Position numbers and translations under genes: made by a program
Notes under the pieces: generated by a model
What the model saw: the letters and a program-made list of their open reading frames with translations, nothing else
The model's database searches: none
Told to the model about the DNA's origin: nothing
Source: Calliphora vicina
Taxonomy: Eukaryota; Arthropoda; Insecta; Diptera; Calliphoridae
Length of the DNA stretch: 64,000 bases
Reading direction: 5' to 3'
Assembly: GCF_958450345.1 (NCBI RefSeq)
Contig: NC_088784.1
Location: 44,454,278-44,518,277, forward strand
Shown: in pieces, positions 43,264 to 55,214 of the stretch
Layout: every line of letters starts with the position of its first letter
Position numbering within the stretch: the stretch's first letter is position 1

Positions 43264-43908
43264 AGGGTGGAGCGATTTTGATTTTTTTTCGTAATCGCTT
43301 AGGAATACCTGTTAAAAGTTGCCTTTTTAACTCCTAAATATACACAAAAAATTTCATTTGGTGGATCGTATATATAGAGGTGCCCCCACATCATTATAAT
43401 AATACAGAAATAAATGTCTCTAGAAAACGGGGGTAGTGGAAGTCCCCAATGCCCTCCTTATGTCTAGTAGCCTTGGATGTCATCTATCAGTAAAAAAAAT
43501 AACCAAGTGATTAGGCCCACTTTCCTAAGCTACAAGTACGATTTTGTGGATTGGGTATAAAAATACCCACTTCGGCATAGTGGTCTGTAAAACGTATGAA
43601 ATGTGAATTTAGTTTTTCAAGTAAAAATTTGTTTTTTTTTTTAATTATTGGATATAATTATATTGGCCTAACAATACATAAAAATATTCAATTAAAACTA
43701 AAGTTTATAAAGTATAAGGTTGTTTAATGACCATATGAAAAGTAGGCATTTTTTGGATTTTCAATTGTGTTGGGGCACCTCAAAACATCAAAATTGGTCA
43801 GTAATATTTCGTACGTTTAACTTACTCATTAAAAGGCAACTTTATATCGCTATTCCATTGAAAAAAAAAAAACAAACAAAAAAATTTCATACATTATCGC
43901 TCCACCTT
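43264..43908. mobile_element. TA-flanked MITE with GGGTGGAGCGAT ends
   Basis: The left end GGGTGGAGCGATTTTG and right end ATCGCTCCACCT are mirrored, with TA at both borders. The interior is non-coding. Confidence 0.7.
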
Positions 43909-43924
43909 AATCTACATGTATCAG

Positions 43925-44185
43925 GATGGGTCGATTTAGTAATCGATATTGTGCCATAGATTTTTCGATTCGGCATGAAGAAAAAAAATCCACTACGACA
44001 TATCAAAAAATTATTTTCGATTCGCTCAAATTTCAGAAAAAGTAAAAAAATTTACCTTTTCTCAACTTTTATTTTTCCGGTTTTTTAGTAGGTAATAAAA
44101 AAATAGGCTGATTTAAATTTTTTTAAATGTTGCTTTAAATATTTAAAAAAAATTAAATCAGCCGATTTTTTTAATATTTGTTATC
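43925..44185. mobile_element. Palindromic MITE, copy 2
   Basis: Opposite orientation to 18640-18962. It shares the arm with TCCACTACGA(C/A)ATATC, GAAAAAGTAAAAAA, TTCTCAACTTTTATTTTT and the TAAATCAGCC core. Confidence 0.6.
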
Positions 44186-44702
44186 AAAAACTTGAAACTA
44201 TTCGTGTTAATCTGAAAATTATTTTGTTTAAGTGCAACTAAAACCAATTCATTTACTTCTCTTGGAAATATCAGCGCCAAGTTGTATAGAAAAAAAATAG
44301 AGAAACTTACAACAATTTTTTCATTTAGTTCCCTTCGCCCAAAAATTTAAACTTTCACCCACTGTAAAATAAAAATTCAGACCAGCTGGACTATAAGTCA
44401 ACATGCCCTTTCAGAATTATGGGGTCGCTAATCTGTTCCAAAAATGCAGTGGTATTATAGAAAACGCCTTTAATTTCAAAATATATAATATAGTGATCAT
44501 TGTTAAAATGTGAGGATTTTGGTTTTTTATTAAATTTCTATCAACTTCGTCGCGATTTGTGCGTGAACTTTTTAACAACCTCAAACAAATAATACCATGT
44601 TTCTTTATAGTTTTCAATGGCCTATTCGAATATGCTAAAGCTATTTGGATATTTGCAAAAAATGTGAGCAAGTTATACCCCTAACTTACCATATGTAGGA
44701 AC

Positions 44703-45445
44703 TAGGGATGCCAAACGGGTTTTACAAATCCCGGGATTCGGGATTTTAGAAATGTAAATCCCGGGATCCCGGGATTTTTCGGGACCCCGGGATTTTTCGG
44801 GATTTCGTGATTTTTCGGGACTTCGGGATTTTAGTTAAACGTCAAAAAAATCAAATTCAACAATAAAAACTATTATATCATTAATATATTTAAGTAAAAA
44901 CATAACAAATCAAAAACTAATGCGTTAAATTAAAATAAAATGGTCCATGATTTCCCCTAGCTCCATACAATTGTCCCCCGGAGTACTGTTTGAGCAGTCA
45001 TAAATATCTTGATTATGCGGCAATCCTTATAAAATTTTGCACAAAATAAGTTGTAAATACTCTGAAATTATACTGTAAAGTACTGCGGAAATCGGGCTAC
45101 ATTTGCCCCTAGTCCCCTTTAGAAAATAACTTGAACATAAATTTCGTAAAAGTGTAAATTGTGTAAAAGAATGTTAATGCAAGGGAGACGTGCTGCTCTC
45201 CGATTCAAATGAAAAAATCTGTCTGCGTTTGGATTTGAAGCGAGATTAGTATTATAAAAAATATGCTGAAATTTAGCTTTCTAAGTATTTTGGGTGCTTC
45301 AAAAATCTTCCTAAAATATCAAAAATCTCATAATATTTCGGGATTTGTTAATCCCGAAAAATCCCGGGATTCTTTTTCACAAATCCCGGGATTCGGGAAA
45401 TCCCGATCCCGAAAAATCCCGGGATTTTCGGGATTGGCATCCCTA
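44703..45445. mobile_element. hAT MITE with dense CCCGGGATT repeats, perfect 8-bp duplication
   Basis: The ends are TAGGGATGCCAA and TTGGCATCCCTA. GTAGGAAC is duplicated at 44695-44702 and 45446-45453. Each end has at least four tandem CCCGGGATTTTTCGGGA-like words, able to form clustered hairpins. The interior is AT-rich with no transposase. Confidence 0.9.
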
Positions 45446-46075
45446 GTAGGAACATAACTTATTCCTTAAAACACTTTAGTTTATACTATTTTGTTATTAT
45501 ACATACAAATATAAATAACCTGAAATGAAAACTAAAATTTCAACTATATCCTGTATCTATCAACATAATTTTTATACCCTACACCACTATAGTAATCAAA
45601 GTACAGGTCGCAATTGCAATGATAATTCAACAAGCTTTCCTATTGTCCCAAGGACGGAGCCTATTGAATTTGGTTAGAATCGGTCTAATATTTCTCATAG
45701 CCCCCATACGATTGCCCAATCTGAAAATATATCCAAACCAAATTCAGCACAAATAAGTTTTATATAAGCCTAACTCGCACCAACAAATTTTGTGATGATC
45801 GATCCATAATTAGTCATAGCTCCCATATAAGGCCCACTTTCGAAAATCACTTTAAACAGCATAAATCTCTTAAAAATTTTGGTATTCCAATAAAATTTAA
45901 CACTTATAATTTGTATATATACAAAAGTCATTACAACAAATTTTGTAACGATCGGTCCATAATTAGTCATAGCTCCCATATAAGACCCACGTCCGAAAAT
46001 AATTTTTACTTGTATAGATTTCTTAAAAATGTTGGTATTCAAATAATATTCAACACAAATAAGATTCATATATAT

Positions 46076-46970
46076 TAGGGTATTCAATTAATCGTGTTCC
46101 TGGTTTAATCGGTTAATAGAGAATATAATTAATCTGGGTTTAGATTTAATCAGTTAATAATCGGTTAATTTTAAATTATTCGATTAACCGAATAATATGT
46201 ATTTTAATTTTATATTGAAAGGAAAAACACGAATTTTGTATACTTTTATAAACATTTTGTTAATAAAAAAACAAAAACATAAAAACTAAACAAAACACAA
46301 CACAACAATTCCATTAAACAATAATTAGGGAATCTTCTGAAAAAACTTTAAAAAAAGAATATAATTTAAATGCTTTCCTTTTAAACGATTTTTTTTACTT
46401 TTTAATAAAACTTGACTTGACAAAACTCTCTCACTGATTGTAGAAATTGAAAGTAGGGCATGATAAAGAATATCCAATTTCTCAGTTATGTTTTTAGTTT
46501 TCTCTAAGCATATAAAATCCTCCATCATAGCATTGGAGTTCTTTTTGTATTTTTTTAGATTTTGAATACTTTATTAGTTACGTCAAGTTCTGATAAAAGA
46601 CTCGTTTCAGTAATGTCTTCAGTTTCGTCTAATACCATGTCGCCCTCGGACACTTTAGGACAAAGTTCATCATAGAAACATTCTAGAAAAAAGGTCATTT
46701 CCACATTCCTTAGTTTCAGTTTTCGTACAATACTTCAAAAAAAAAACTATTGCTAGAAGGAAAGGTTCAAGTTAAGAAATAAAATTTGTGTGTTTTAAAC
46801 TATATTTCTATATAAAGTCCAAAAAAATGAAATTTCGGTTAATCGGTTAATCGACACAAATTAATCGGTTTATTTGTTATTTGAAAATCGTCAATTTTAA
46901 ATTATTCGAACAGTTAACCAACCAAAATTAATCGGTTAACCGATTAACGGTTAATCGATTGATTACCCTA
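46076..46970. mobile_element. hAT element, ATTAATCGG family, copy 2
   Basis: The ends are TAGGGTATTCAATTAATCGT and ATCGATTGATTACCCTA. The flanks ATATATAT and ACATATAT give a 7/8 target duplication. On the minus strand, 46528-46325 keeps part of the transposase C-terminal dimerisation region (ISERVLSSQVLLKSKKNRLK then NYILFLK), the conserved SERVFS-type block of hAT proteins. Other parts are broken by stops. Same family as 26991-28114. Confidence 0.85.
46325..46528 (-). pseudogene. hAT transposase C-terminal remnant
   Basis: A 67-codon frame. Its second half, ISTISERVLSSQVLLKSKKN then RLKGKHLNYILFLK, matches the hAT dimerisation motif (SERVFS ... K.RN.L....LN.LLFL). Frames further upstream to about 46660 contain recognisable but interrupted sequence. 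Not functional. Confidence 0.65.
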
Positions 46971-47077
46971 ACATATATAGAAGACATGCCACCTATGTTT
47001 AAAAGAAACCAGCCCTTCTTGGTATAGGGTATCATATGGTCGGGCTTGACCGACTATATTTTCTTACTTGTTTCTAT

Positions 47078-47970
47078 TAGGGTTGCCTGCCGGGCTGGAC
47101 TTGGCTGGATTGTCCAGCTTTTTTGATGCCTGTCCAGTTTCAAGCTAAAATTTAATTTGTCCAGCTAAATAGAAATGTTCGAAAATAATATCTATATTAT
47201 TTATTGCTTCAAATTTACTTACTACTAATTAGTACACAGTAATAACTTATGCAAAAAAGTGAATGGATTTTTTGAAGAACGAAAAAAATAAATAGTATAT
47301 GGGAATAGTTGTTGTATGGGAATTCGTGTCATATGGAATTTCTGATAATGATGTCAACGAAGAATGTAAAAGTGCAGGATTATCGGAACCAAATTTATAT
47401 TTTATGCAAAACACAATGCAGGAATTGCATACAACTATTTTTGCTATTGAGAATGACACTTGTACAGTTTCAGAGTTGCACGATATAATGACCGTACTTA
47501 GGAATAGCTTCAAATGTAGAATAAATTAAAATTTTTTTGGCACCAAAGTTAACAGCATTTTGAAAAAAAGTTCGACTAATGAACAAACAACTTTTAAGAC
47601 TGAAGTAGATAACTTTTTAGCATTCATAGCATTTTTAGATTAAAAAAAATCGATTACTGCTGTGAAGCTTATAAATAAATACCAAGAGATTTGTCAAATG
47701 ATATGGTGCTATTTTTTTTACCAAAGGCGAAAGGCATGAATTCGAGAATTTAAGAAAAGTTGTATGTTTTGTATTTTAAATACCAGTAAGCAACGCTTTT
47801 TGTGAAAGAGTTTTTACTATTTTAAACAATATTTATACTAAAGAAAGAAACCGAATCTTATTCGACCTCATTATAGCTGAAATATTAATACGAACAAATT
47901 TAGAGGAATCTTTTAAAGATTTTCAAAATTGTTTACAGATTTGGAATTGGCCAAATTTTAATTCTTACAT
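47078..47970 (+). pseudogene. hAT transposase remnant (plus strand)
   Basis: The left terminus TAGGGTTGCCTGCC is present. The 47299-47529 frame encodes a polar stretch with SELHDIMTVLRNSFKCRIN. About 47785-47950 reads IPVSNAFCERVFTILNNIYT then KERNRILFDLIIAEILIRTN, the hAT C-terminal dimerisation block. Frameshifts separate the parts, and no right terminus was found. A different hAT lineage from 46076-46970. Confidence 0.7.
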
Positions 47971-49108
47971 ACATATACATTAGAGTGCCCCAAAACAAAT
48001 AAAATTGCGAATTTTGACCGTCCCCCCTCTAAAATTGTTTCATGTATTGTAGAAACACGTTGTGAAGAATATTATGATGATAGGATAACGTTAACTGGTG
48101 CCGCAACGACGCTGAAGTTTTGAGGTGCATTCACAAGGGGAAAATATAAATTTTTTTTAGTTTTTGTAAAAATTTTGCTATTAAATAATCACTTTTGCAA
48201 TTTAATTTAATAAAATCAAAATGTGTACGTAATTGTCGTTCCAATAAGATATAAAATACAAAAATTGGTTACAAAATTTTAAAGTTATTAAAAATTCGCA
48301 AGGCCATTAACGTTTCTCAAGCCACTAGAACATGAAATGTAGAAACAAAATTAACATATTTTGTGAAATATTAAAATAAAATTTATTTTGCTATAATACT
48401 TTGAATATTAACATTTTTCGATGTAATCACTATAGTTTGGTTACACAATTCACTGTAAAATAAAAAAAATTAATTTTGAAGAAATAATAATAAAAAACTA
48501 ATTTATTTAAGATTTTGAGTTATTTTCCTTTACAGCAATTTAAATAATATAAAAAAATAAAACGAGAAACTAAAATTTATTATAAGAAAATGTGCTAAGT
48601 CCAGCCAAAAAACACAAAATCATAAAAATCAAAAGAGCTAAGTCCTTAAAAATGGCTTCAGTTTCTAAAGTCATTGCAATTATTTTATTTTTTCAACTGA
48701 TGCTTAAAGCCAACAGATCATACGAGAGAACTGCGTTTACAGATCTAAAGAATATTGAAATCAAAAAAAAAATAGAAAGTTTTTTGTCTCTCCTGTAAAA
48801 TTCAAAAAATGGGACTTGGCACGTTTGCGTACTAAGCTAACGAAATGCTTATTTTAACATAAAATATATGCATATTTACTTGTGTATGAGTTTTTGTCTT
48901 TGTAGAAGTAAATTTAATTTAGATTGAAATTAACTGTTTTTCATTGTTGTTGATTTGTATCATTTAATTCGTTATTTAATTTTGATTCATCAATAAAAGC
49001 TGGTTTAATAGAAAATGAATTTAGGTCAAAATACAATATTAATGAAGTTAAAATTCGTAACTATAATAAATAAATGTAGATTTGAACATATCTATATGGA
49101 TAAGAGGT

Positions 49109-49303
49109 TACAAATATATTTTAACATGTATTGATAGAACAACGAGATGACCAGAAGCTTATCCATTACAAAATATTACATCTGATTTAATTGTTAGAAC
49201 TTTTATTCATAATTATATATCTCGTTTTGGCATCCCATTAAAAATTACAGTAGATCGTGGGTCGCAATTTACATCTAGTTTATTTTCGAATTTAGTAGAT
49301 ATA
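49109..49303 (+). pseudogene. Gypsy-type integrase fragment
   Basis: The frame reads YKYILTCIDRTTR, a stop in place of the conserved Trp, PEAYPLQNITSDLIVRTF, then YISRFGIPLKITVDRGSQFT and SSLFSNLVDI. This is the catalytic core of an LTR-retrotransposon integrase, with the Asp of CIDR and the Asp of VDRG. It ends abruptly at a TA where the Tc1-like element begins. Confidence 0.85.
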
Positions 49304-50005
49304 CACTGACTCAAACAATTGTCCGTACCCCATACAGCTGAAAATATATTTGATTATAATTCAAAAAATACTTACCCGATTCGAATAAAGTAAATGGGGT
49401 TTAAAAGTCCAGCAAGTGATTATAAAAATTGCCAATTATAAGTAAAATAAAAAAGGTTCACATTTATTCTTAACAAAAAATTAAAACTAGTTCAAAATAT
49501 TAACTCAAAAAATTGTCCGTACCCTATAAATAAATTTACATATCTATTTATGAAATGCATATTATGATGATGTATGATGTGCTTAATATTGAATATGGTG
49601 TCGTTTAGTAGCAGTTATGTGTCTTAAGTGGTGTTTCATCGATAAAGCCAGTTTTTCTATAGTTTCTTAAGCAATATTCCACCATTCTTGAACGATGACA
49701 TCTTTCAGCATTTGCTTATTAATTATTTTATTTTGGCGAATTTTTTCTCCAAAATAACTCATAGATGTTATATGTGGTTTAAATCTGGGCTCTGGGGATG
49801 GTGAGGCACCACTTCCTTAACGTTGTAGAGGAACCATTCTCGCACAACCTGGGCACGTAGTGCAAAGGATAATGCTGTAGTTTTCGCTGAACACTTAAGT
49901 AATGTGTTCCAACCAAACCCCCCATCAAATAATTTTGTATTGTGGGATTTACCTGTTCGCATAGAAACAGACTCCGAACTAATCAATGTTAGTATATAAG
50001 ATGTT
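49304..50005 (-). pseudogene. Tc1-like element remnant inserted in the Gypsy fragment
   Basis: The left terminus CACTGACTCAAACAATTGTC then CGTACCC directly follows TA. A second similar word, CTCAAAAAATTGTCCGTACC, lies 190 bp inside, as in IR/DR-type Tc1 elements. The minus frame 49986-49768 ends in AQVVREWFLYNVKEVVPHHP then QSPDLNHI, the Tc1 transposase block before the catalytic Glu. The right side is missing and replaced by Jockey-like sequence. Confidence 0.75.
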
Positions 50006-50009
50006 CAGA

Positions 50010-50930
50010 AGATCATAAAGGACAATTGGAATCCTACCAGATGTGGCAATTATTGTGCTCAAAGTATTATTCAATGCGATCTTGTCTCAGGGAGAATTTC
50101 CGAATGATTTGAAAATCTCCCAAATTATAATGATACCCAAGCCAGGAAAGGATTTGACATAGGCATCATCCTACAGACCTATTAGCTTATTGCCTTGTTT
50201 GTCTAAACTATTTGAGAGAATAATCCAAAAATTTTAACATTCTTAAATAGTCAAAACATTATCCCAGATCATCAATTCGGATTCCGTAAACATCACGGAA
50301 CAATTGAGCAAGTTAACCGCCTAACTGGAGAGATACGAAAATCTTTCGAACTAAAAAAGTACTGTTCGGCAATATTTCTAGATGTTGCCCAGACTTTTGA
50401 CAAGGTATGGTATAAAGGTCTAGTACACAAGATTAAATGCCTACTGCCTTCTAGTACTCACAAAATCCTAGAGTCTTACCTATCGGATCGCTTGTTCAGG
50501 ATAAAATGCGGCGTTGATTTGACAAGCGACTATGCGATCAATGCTGGTGTACTTAATTCTTCTAATTTACACTGGCTAATCCACCACCAATCAAAATTAA
50601 GCCTTAACTGCAAAGTCATCCTGTATAAGACAGTCTTAAAACCAATTTGGACATACGGAATCCAATTATGGGGAACAGCAAGCAATACCAGTATAGATCT
50701 TATACAGAGGGCACAATCCAAAATTCTTAGAACCATGACGGGAGCTCCATGGTACATAAGAAACGAGAACATCCACAGAGACTTAGATGTACCCTTGGTC
50801 AAAGATGAATTCAGAAAAACTTGTGAAACTTATTTATCAAAATTACATCATCATCCGAACCCGCTCGCAAGGCTACTTACAGTAACTCAAGATACCTCAA
50901 AAAAAAACCTTAAATCGTGAAGGTCAAAAT
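50010..50930 (+). pseudogene. Jockey-clade LINE reverse transcriptase, internally deleted
   Basis: The first part reads LPDVAIIVLKVLFNAILSQG, then KISQIIMIPKPGKDLT, SSYRPISLLPCLSKLFERII and later a region like FRKHHGTIEQVNRLT, with several stops. The frame 50492-50920 is open for 142 codons. It joins RIKCGVDLTSDYAINAGV directly to WLIHHQSKLSLNCKVILYKT, then VLKPIWTYGIQLWGTAS. The segment between, which would contain the PQGS and FADD motifs, is absent. The remaining C-terminal third is well preserved. Confidence 0.85.
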
Positions 50931-50956
50931 TAAAATTTTTCAATATTTGGAATTTC

Positions 50957-51541
50957 TAAAGGAAAGATAGAAGCTATTCAGAATACATATTATAGTCCAG
51001 ATAATTCTAAATATACTCAGAAAGTTTTACTAAAATTGGAAAACGTTAAACCTTAAATCGTGGAGGTTAAATGTAAAATTTTTAAATATTTGGAATTTCT
51101 AATTTAAAGATAGCGAAATGTTATATATTTTTGGACCGATTTTGATAAAACTTACGAATAATATAATATAAAGTCTAGTATTTATAATAACAGCACATAT
51201 TTGGAAATTAACTTAATTAATAGGACTTGGGGTTAAAATGACACTCAAATTTTAAAATCACGAAAAATACAGTCAATATGAATGATGAATTAATTAAACT
51301 GAATCATTCAAGTTATTTTTTAAATTTTATAAATAGTAGACTTTATGTTTTCTTAAGTTTCATCAAAATCGGCCCAAAAATAAATAACATTTCGCTATCT
51401 TTAAATTAGAAATTCCAAATATTTAAAAATTTTACATTTAACCTTCACGATTTAAGGTTTAACGTTTTCCAATTTTAGTAAAACTTTCTGAGTATATTTA
51501 GAATTATCTGGACTATAATATGTATTCTGAATAGCTTCTAC
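50957..51541. repeat. Inverted repeat with about 190-bp arms
   Basis: The arm 50966-51160 and the arm 51350-51540 are mirror images, for example GAAGCTATTCAGAATACATA / TATGTATTCTGAATAGCTTC and AAAGATAGCGAAATGTTAT / ATAACATTTCGCTATCTTT. It would form a long hairpin with a loop of about 190 bases. A foldback-type element. Confidence 0.8.
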
Positions 51542-52204
51542 TTAAAATTCACAACAGTAAGGAATTTGAGTTCATTCGCCAAAAAGTGGACAAATAATTT
51601 GTTTTTCTCAAAAATTTAAAAATTAAAATCGCAGTTACGGAAAAACTATAGGAGATATTTTCATAATTTTTTCATACTTTTATTCCCTATTATATTCCCA
51701 ATAAATCCCAATGAGATGATAAAAAATTTCTGAAATTTGTTTAACAAAATTTTTAAAAATGAAACTGCCGTTAAAAAATTAAATTTTTTTGGTCATACCT
51801 AATATTTCTCAAAATATGTTAATTTTATGCCTACATTTCTTGTTCTAGTGGTTGGGATACGTTAATGGCCTGGGGAATTTTTAAAAACTTTAAATTTTTT
51901 TGACCAATTTCTGTTTTATATGTCACATTAGAATGACAATTACGTACACATTTCTATTCTTTTAAATTAAATTGCAAAAGTAATTTTTTAAGGAAAAATT
52001 TTTACAAAAACTGAAAAAATTTAATGTTTTGTCCTTGTAAATGCATCTCAAAATTTCAGAATTCTTGCACGTCTTAACCCCAACCGATTTACCTAAAAAT
52101 TTTTCAGGATGATTTTTTTTACCAATGTTCACCAAACTTGGGGGTGAGACTTTCAAAAATACAATTTTAGTATATTAAGGGCCACACTAATATGTATATT
52201 GTAC

Positions 52205-52525
52205 ATTAGGGTGGCACCGATTTTATGGAGGACAAATGTGGTGTCGATGTTCCCAACTAAAATCACCGTTTCTAATATTATTTTAATTTAATTATTAATT
52301 TTAAATAATTACAGGAAATTCAATGTCAAAAAAAAAACTGTTCCCAAACATTACAAATCTTCGAATATTTTTGGACTATCACGAAAACTAAAGACTTTAC
52401 ATGATAAAAATATGAGAACAATCATAAAAACCTTAAAAAAATACATACACTTTTATCCTCAAACAAATAAAATTTGCATTTTAGTAGGAACATCGAGAAC
52501 TATTTTCTTGGAGCCACACTATTGT
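52205..52525. mobile_element. MITE with TTAGGGTGGC / GCCACACTA ends
   Basis: The left end GGGTGGCACCGATTTT then GATGTTCCCAACTAAAAT and the right end ATTTTAGTAGGAACATC then GGAGCCACACTA are approximate mirror images. The flanks are GTACAT on both sides. Divergent and low complexity. Confidence 0.5.
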
Positions 52526-53193
52526 ACATATCTATAATAAAAATAATAACTTCTTAAACTAAGTGCATTAAATTATGTTATTAACTATGCACTTCCGTCT
52601 ATTCCATCGTCTCTCATCAAAAAGTCTAAGGACTTATAGCAGATTTGGGCACGTACACGAACAACAACTGAAGTCATTTGGTATCCTTCGTAAAAAAAAT
52701 GTAATAGAAGTTAAAATGAACACACACAGACAAATTTTAACAAATGTGAAGATTAATAAAGTACATATTGATAAATTATAAGTAATTGTCAAATGACAGT
52801 TGATTACATAGTTATATTTTAATTAAATTACAATTAGGAAAAATGCAATGAAAAATTATTGTTAGATAAAACAACACATTATCAGAAAAATATGAATAAT
52901 TTTAGAACATATTAGAAAATTCAGGACACACCCTTCCTCTACACAGACCAGATAACAATGAATATAATAGAAACAATTATAAAATATACATAAATATTTA
53001 TAAAAGTAAATGAAACGTGTAACTTTATTAAACATCAAAAATGATTCATGGTAAGTTTATTATATTTTAATTATTATACTCCATTTTGTTCACTCTTGAT
53101 TTATATATAGCTGCGATCCAGTCTCTGCGAGATACATAAGGTAGACATCTTATATATCAATGGATAGGGGATTTTGTATATTTTTCAAAAATA

Positions 53194-54916
53194 TATATGA
53201 GGCATTTCACGTCAAGTGAACCAACTTTTGAAATCGATGTCTTCCAATGTTAGTTCTATTGCACCAATGTTAGTTCTATTGGATAGTAATTCGGACACCA
53301 TTTTTCAACAAGATCGGTCAAGAACTCTCTGAGTTATAGGAGGTCAAAATTTGACATTTTGGCCAAACAGGTGTTTTTTTTTATCCATATAACTTATTAC
53401 CTATTGTTCTTAGCAAAATGTGTCCCAAATAGTTTAGATAGCTATTTATGCAATCTTTCGAAAAAAAAAATTAAAAAAATTTAATAAAATATTTTTGATT
53501 TTTTTTTTTAAATCAAAAATATTTTTGACTTTTTTTTTCAAAATGGGCCCTTTTTATTTTTTTTTTTTATTTTTTTTTAAGAAAGCTTAGGTCTTTTCCT
53601 AAGCGACCTATATGGTCGCTTAGTGGGATGCGAGTGGGATATCTATCAAAAAAAATATTTTGTAACTCAAGATTTAAAATTTTTGAATTTTTTTGCAAAA
53701 TCAAAAACTTTGTTTACTTTTTTTAAAAAAATGGACCCATTTTTATTTTTTTTTTTTGCTAAGATGTTTTCCTTTAACACCCTTTTTGTCGCTTAGTGGG
53801 ATGCGAGTGGGATATCTATAAAAAAAATGTTTTGTAATTCAAGACATACAATTTTTTACTTTTTTTTGAAAAATCAAAAACCTTTTTGACTTTTTTTTTC
53901 CAAAATGGACTCTTTTTTTATGCATTTTTTTTTCTCAAAAAAAAGCTTAGGTCTTTTCCTTTAAAACCTTTTTGGTCGCTTAGTGGGATGCGAGTGGGAT
54001 ATCTATCAAAATAAATGTTTTGTAACTCAAGACAAAGGTTTTTAAATTTGCACTATTTTAATTTTTTTCATATTTGTGTGTAAACCTTAAAAATTAAACT
54101 TACGCAGAGAAACTAGACACTAAGCGACCAAAAAGGTTTTAAAGGAAAAGACCTAAGCTTTCTTTTGAGAAAAAAAAAATTAATAAAAAAAGAGTCCATT
54201 TTGGAAAAAAAAGTCAAAAAGGTTTTTGATTTTTCAAAAAAAAAAGTAAAAAATTGTATGTCTTGAGTTACAAAACATTTTTTTTATAGATATCCCACTC
54301 GCATCCCACTAAGCGACAAAAAGGGTGTTAAAGGAAAACACATAAGCTTTCTTCTGAGCAAAAAAAAAATTAAAAAATGGGTCCATTTTTTTAAAAAAAG
54401 TCAACAAAGTTTTTGATTTTGCAAAAAAATTCAAAAATTTTAAATCTTGAGTTACAAAATATTTTTTTTGATAGATATCCCACTCGCATCCCACTAAGCG
54501 AACATATAGGTCGCTTAGGAAAAGACCTAAGCTTTCTTAGAAAAAATAAAAAAAAAAAAAAAGTTCCATTTTGAAAAAAAAGTCAAAAATATTTTTGATT
54601 TAAAAAAAAAAAATCAAAAATATTTTATTAAATTTTTTTAATTTTTTTTATCGAAAGATTGCATAAATAGCTATCTAAACTATTTGGGACACAATTTGCT
54701 AAGAACAGTAGGTAATAAGTTTTATGGATAAAAAAAACACCTGTTTGGCCAAAATGTCAAATTTTGACCTCCTATAACTCAGAGAGTTCTTGACCGATCT
54801 TGTTGAAAAATGGTGTCCGAATTACTATCCAATAGAACTAACATTGGTGCAAATTTCATCGCGATCGGAAGACATCGATTTCAAAAGTTGGTTCACTTGA
54901 CGTGAAATGCCCCATA
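53194..54916. mobile_element. Foldback element C: 1.7-kb palindrome with tandem units in each arm
   Basis: The termini ATATGAGGCATTTCACGTCA and TGACGTGAAATGCCCCATAT continue as mirror images to a centre near 54060. Each arm has three units of about 180 bp containing GGTCGCTTAGTGGGATGCGA GTGGGATATCTATC (left near 53615, 53793, 53976; mirrored right near 54310, 54490 and partly 54118). T-tracts separate the units. Same family as 6012-6692 and 14526-15725. No ORF of substance. Confidence 0.85.
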
Positions 54917-55140
54917 TGTATAACTTTTGACAATTAAAAAAATCATGGAATACTTTTTTGAAAAATATCCTTTTGTAGTGCTCGACGAGGAGTTTCTAAC
55001 TATATGTATTTTTTTTAAATCGGGGGCTCCTAATTTGGGAACCCCTGACCTGGTGGGACCATGAGGTCCAAATTCAAAAGTTAAACTAGACAACACTTCT
55101 TCTTTGCCACAGTGGGCTGATGATCATTATTAAAAAATAT

Positions 55141-55214
55141 ACGTCTAACCCCCATTAACACGAAGTAATGTCAGTATAACTATTAGTTAAAACATAACCA
55201 GACTTCGTGTTACT
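55141..55214. repeat. Short foldback, second copy
   Basis: TAACCCCCATTAACACGAAG and ACATAACCAGACTTCGTGTT correspond to arms of the element at 589-721. Confidence 0.5.

Larger units (their letters stand above)
45573..47070 (-). repeat. Family 1 repeat, minus copy split by a hAT element
   Basis: It starts ATACCCTACACCACTATAGT and ends TGGTCGGGCTTGACCGACTA TATTTTCTTACTTG, with two GGTCCATAATTAGTCATAGC units. The hAT element 46076-46970 sits inside. Confidence 0.8.
47985..52190. repeat. Large inverted-arm element enclosing transposon debris
   Basis: The arm 47985-48360 and the arm 51800-52190 are mirror images. Examples are ATGTGTACGTAATTGTC / GACAATTACGTACACAT, GGCCATTAACGT / ACGTTAATGGCC, CCACTAGAAC / GTTCTAGTGG and AAATTAACATATTTTG / CAAAATATGTTAATTTT. 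Between them lie pieces of Gypsy, Tc1, Jockey and a second inverted repeat. Either one old element absorbed later insertions, or two oppositely oriented copies of one repeat bracket unrelated debris. Confidence 0.65.
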
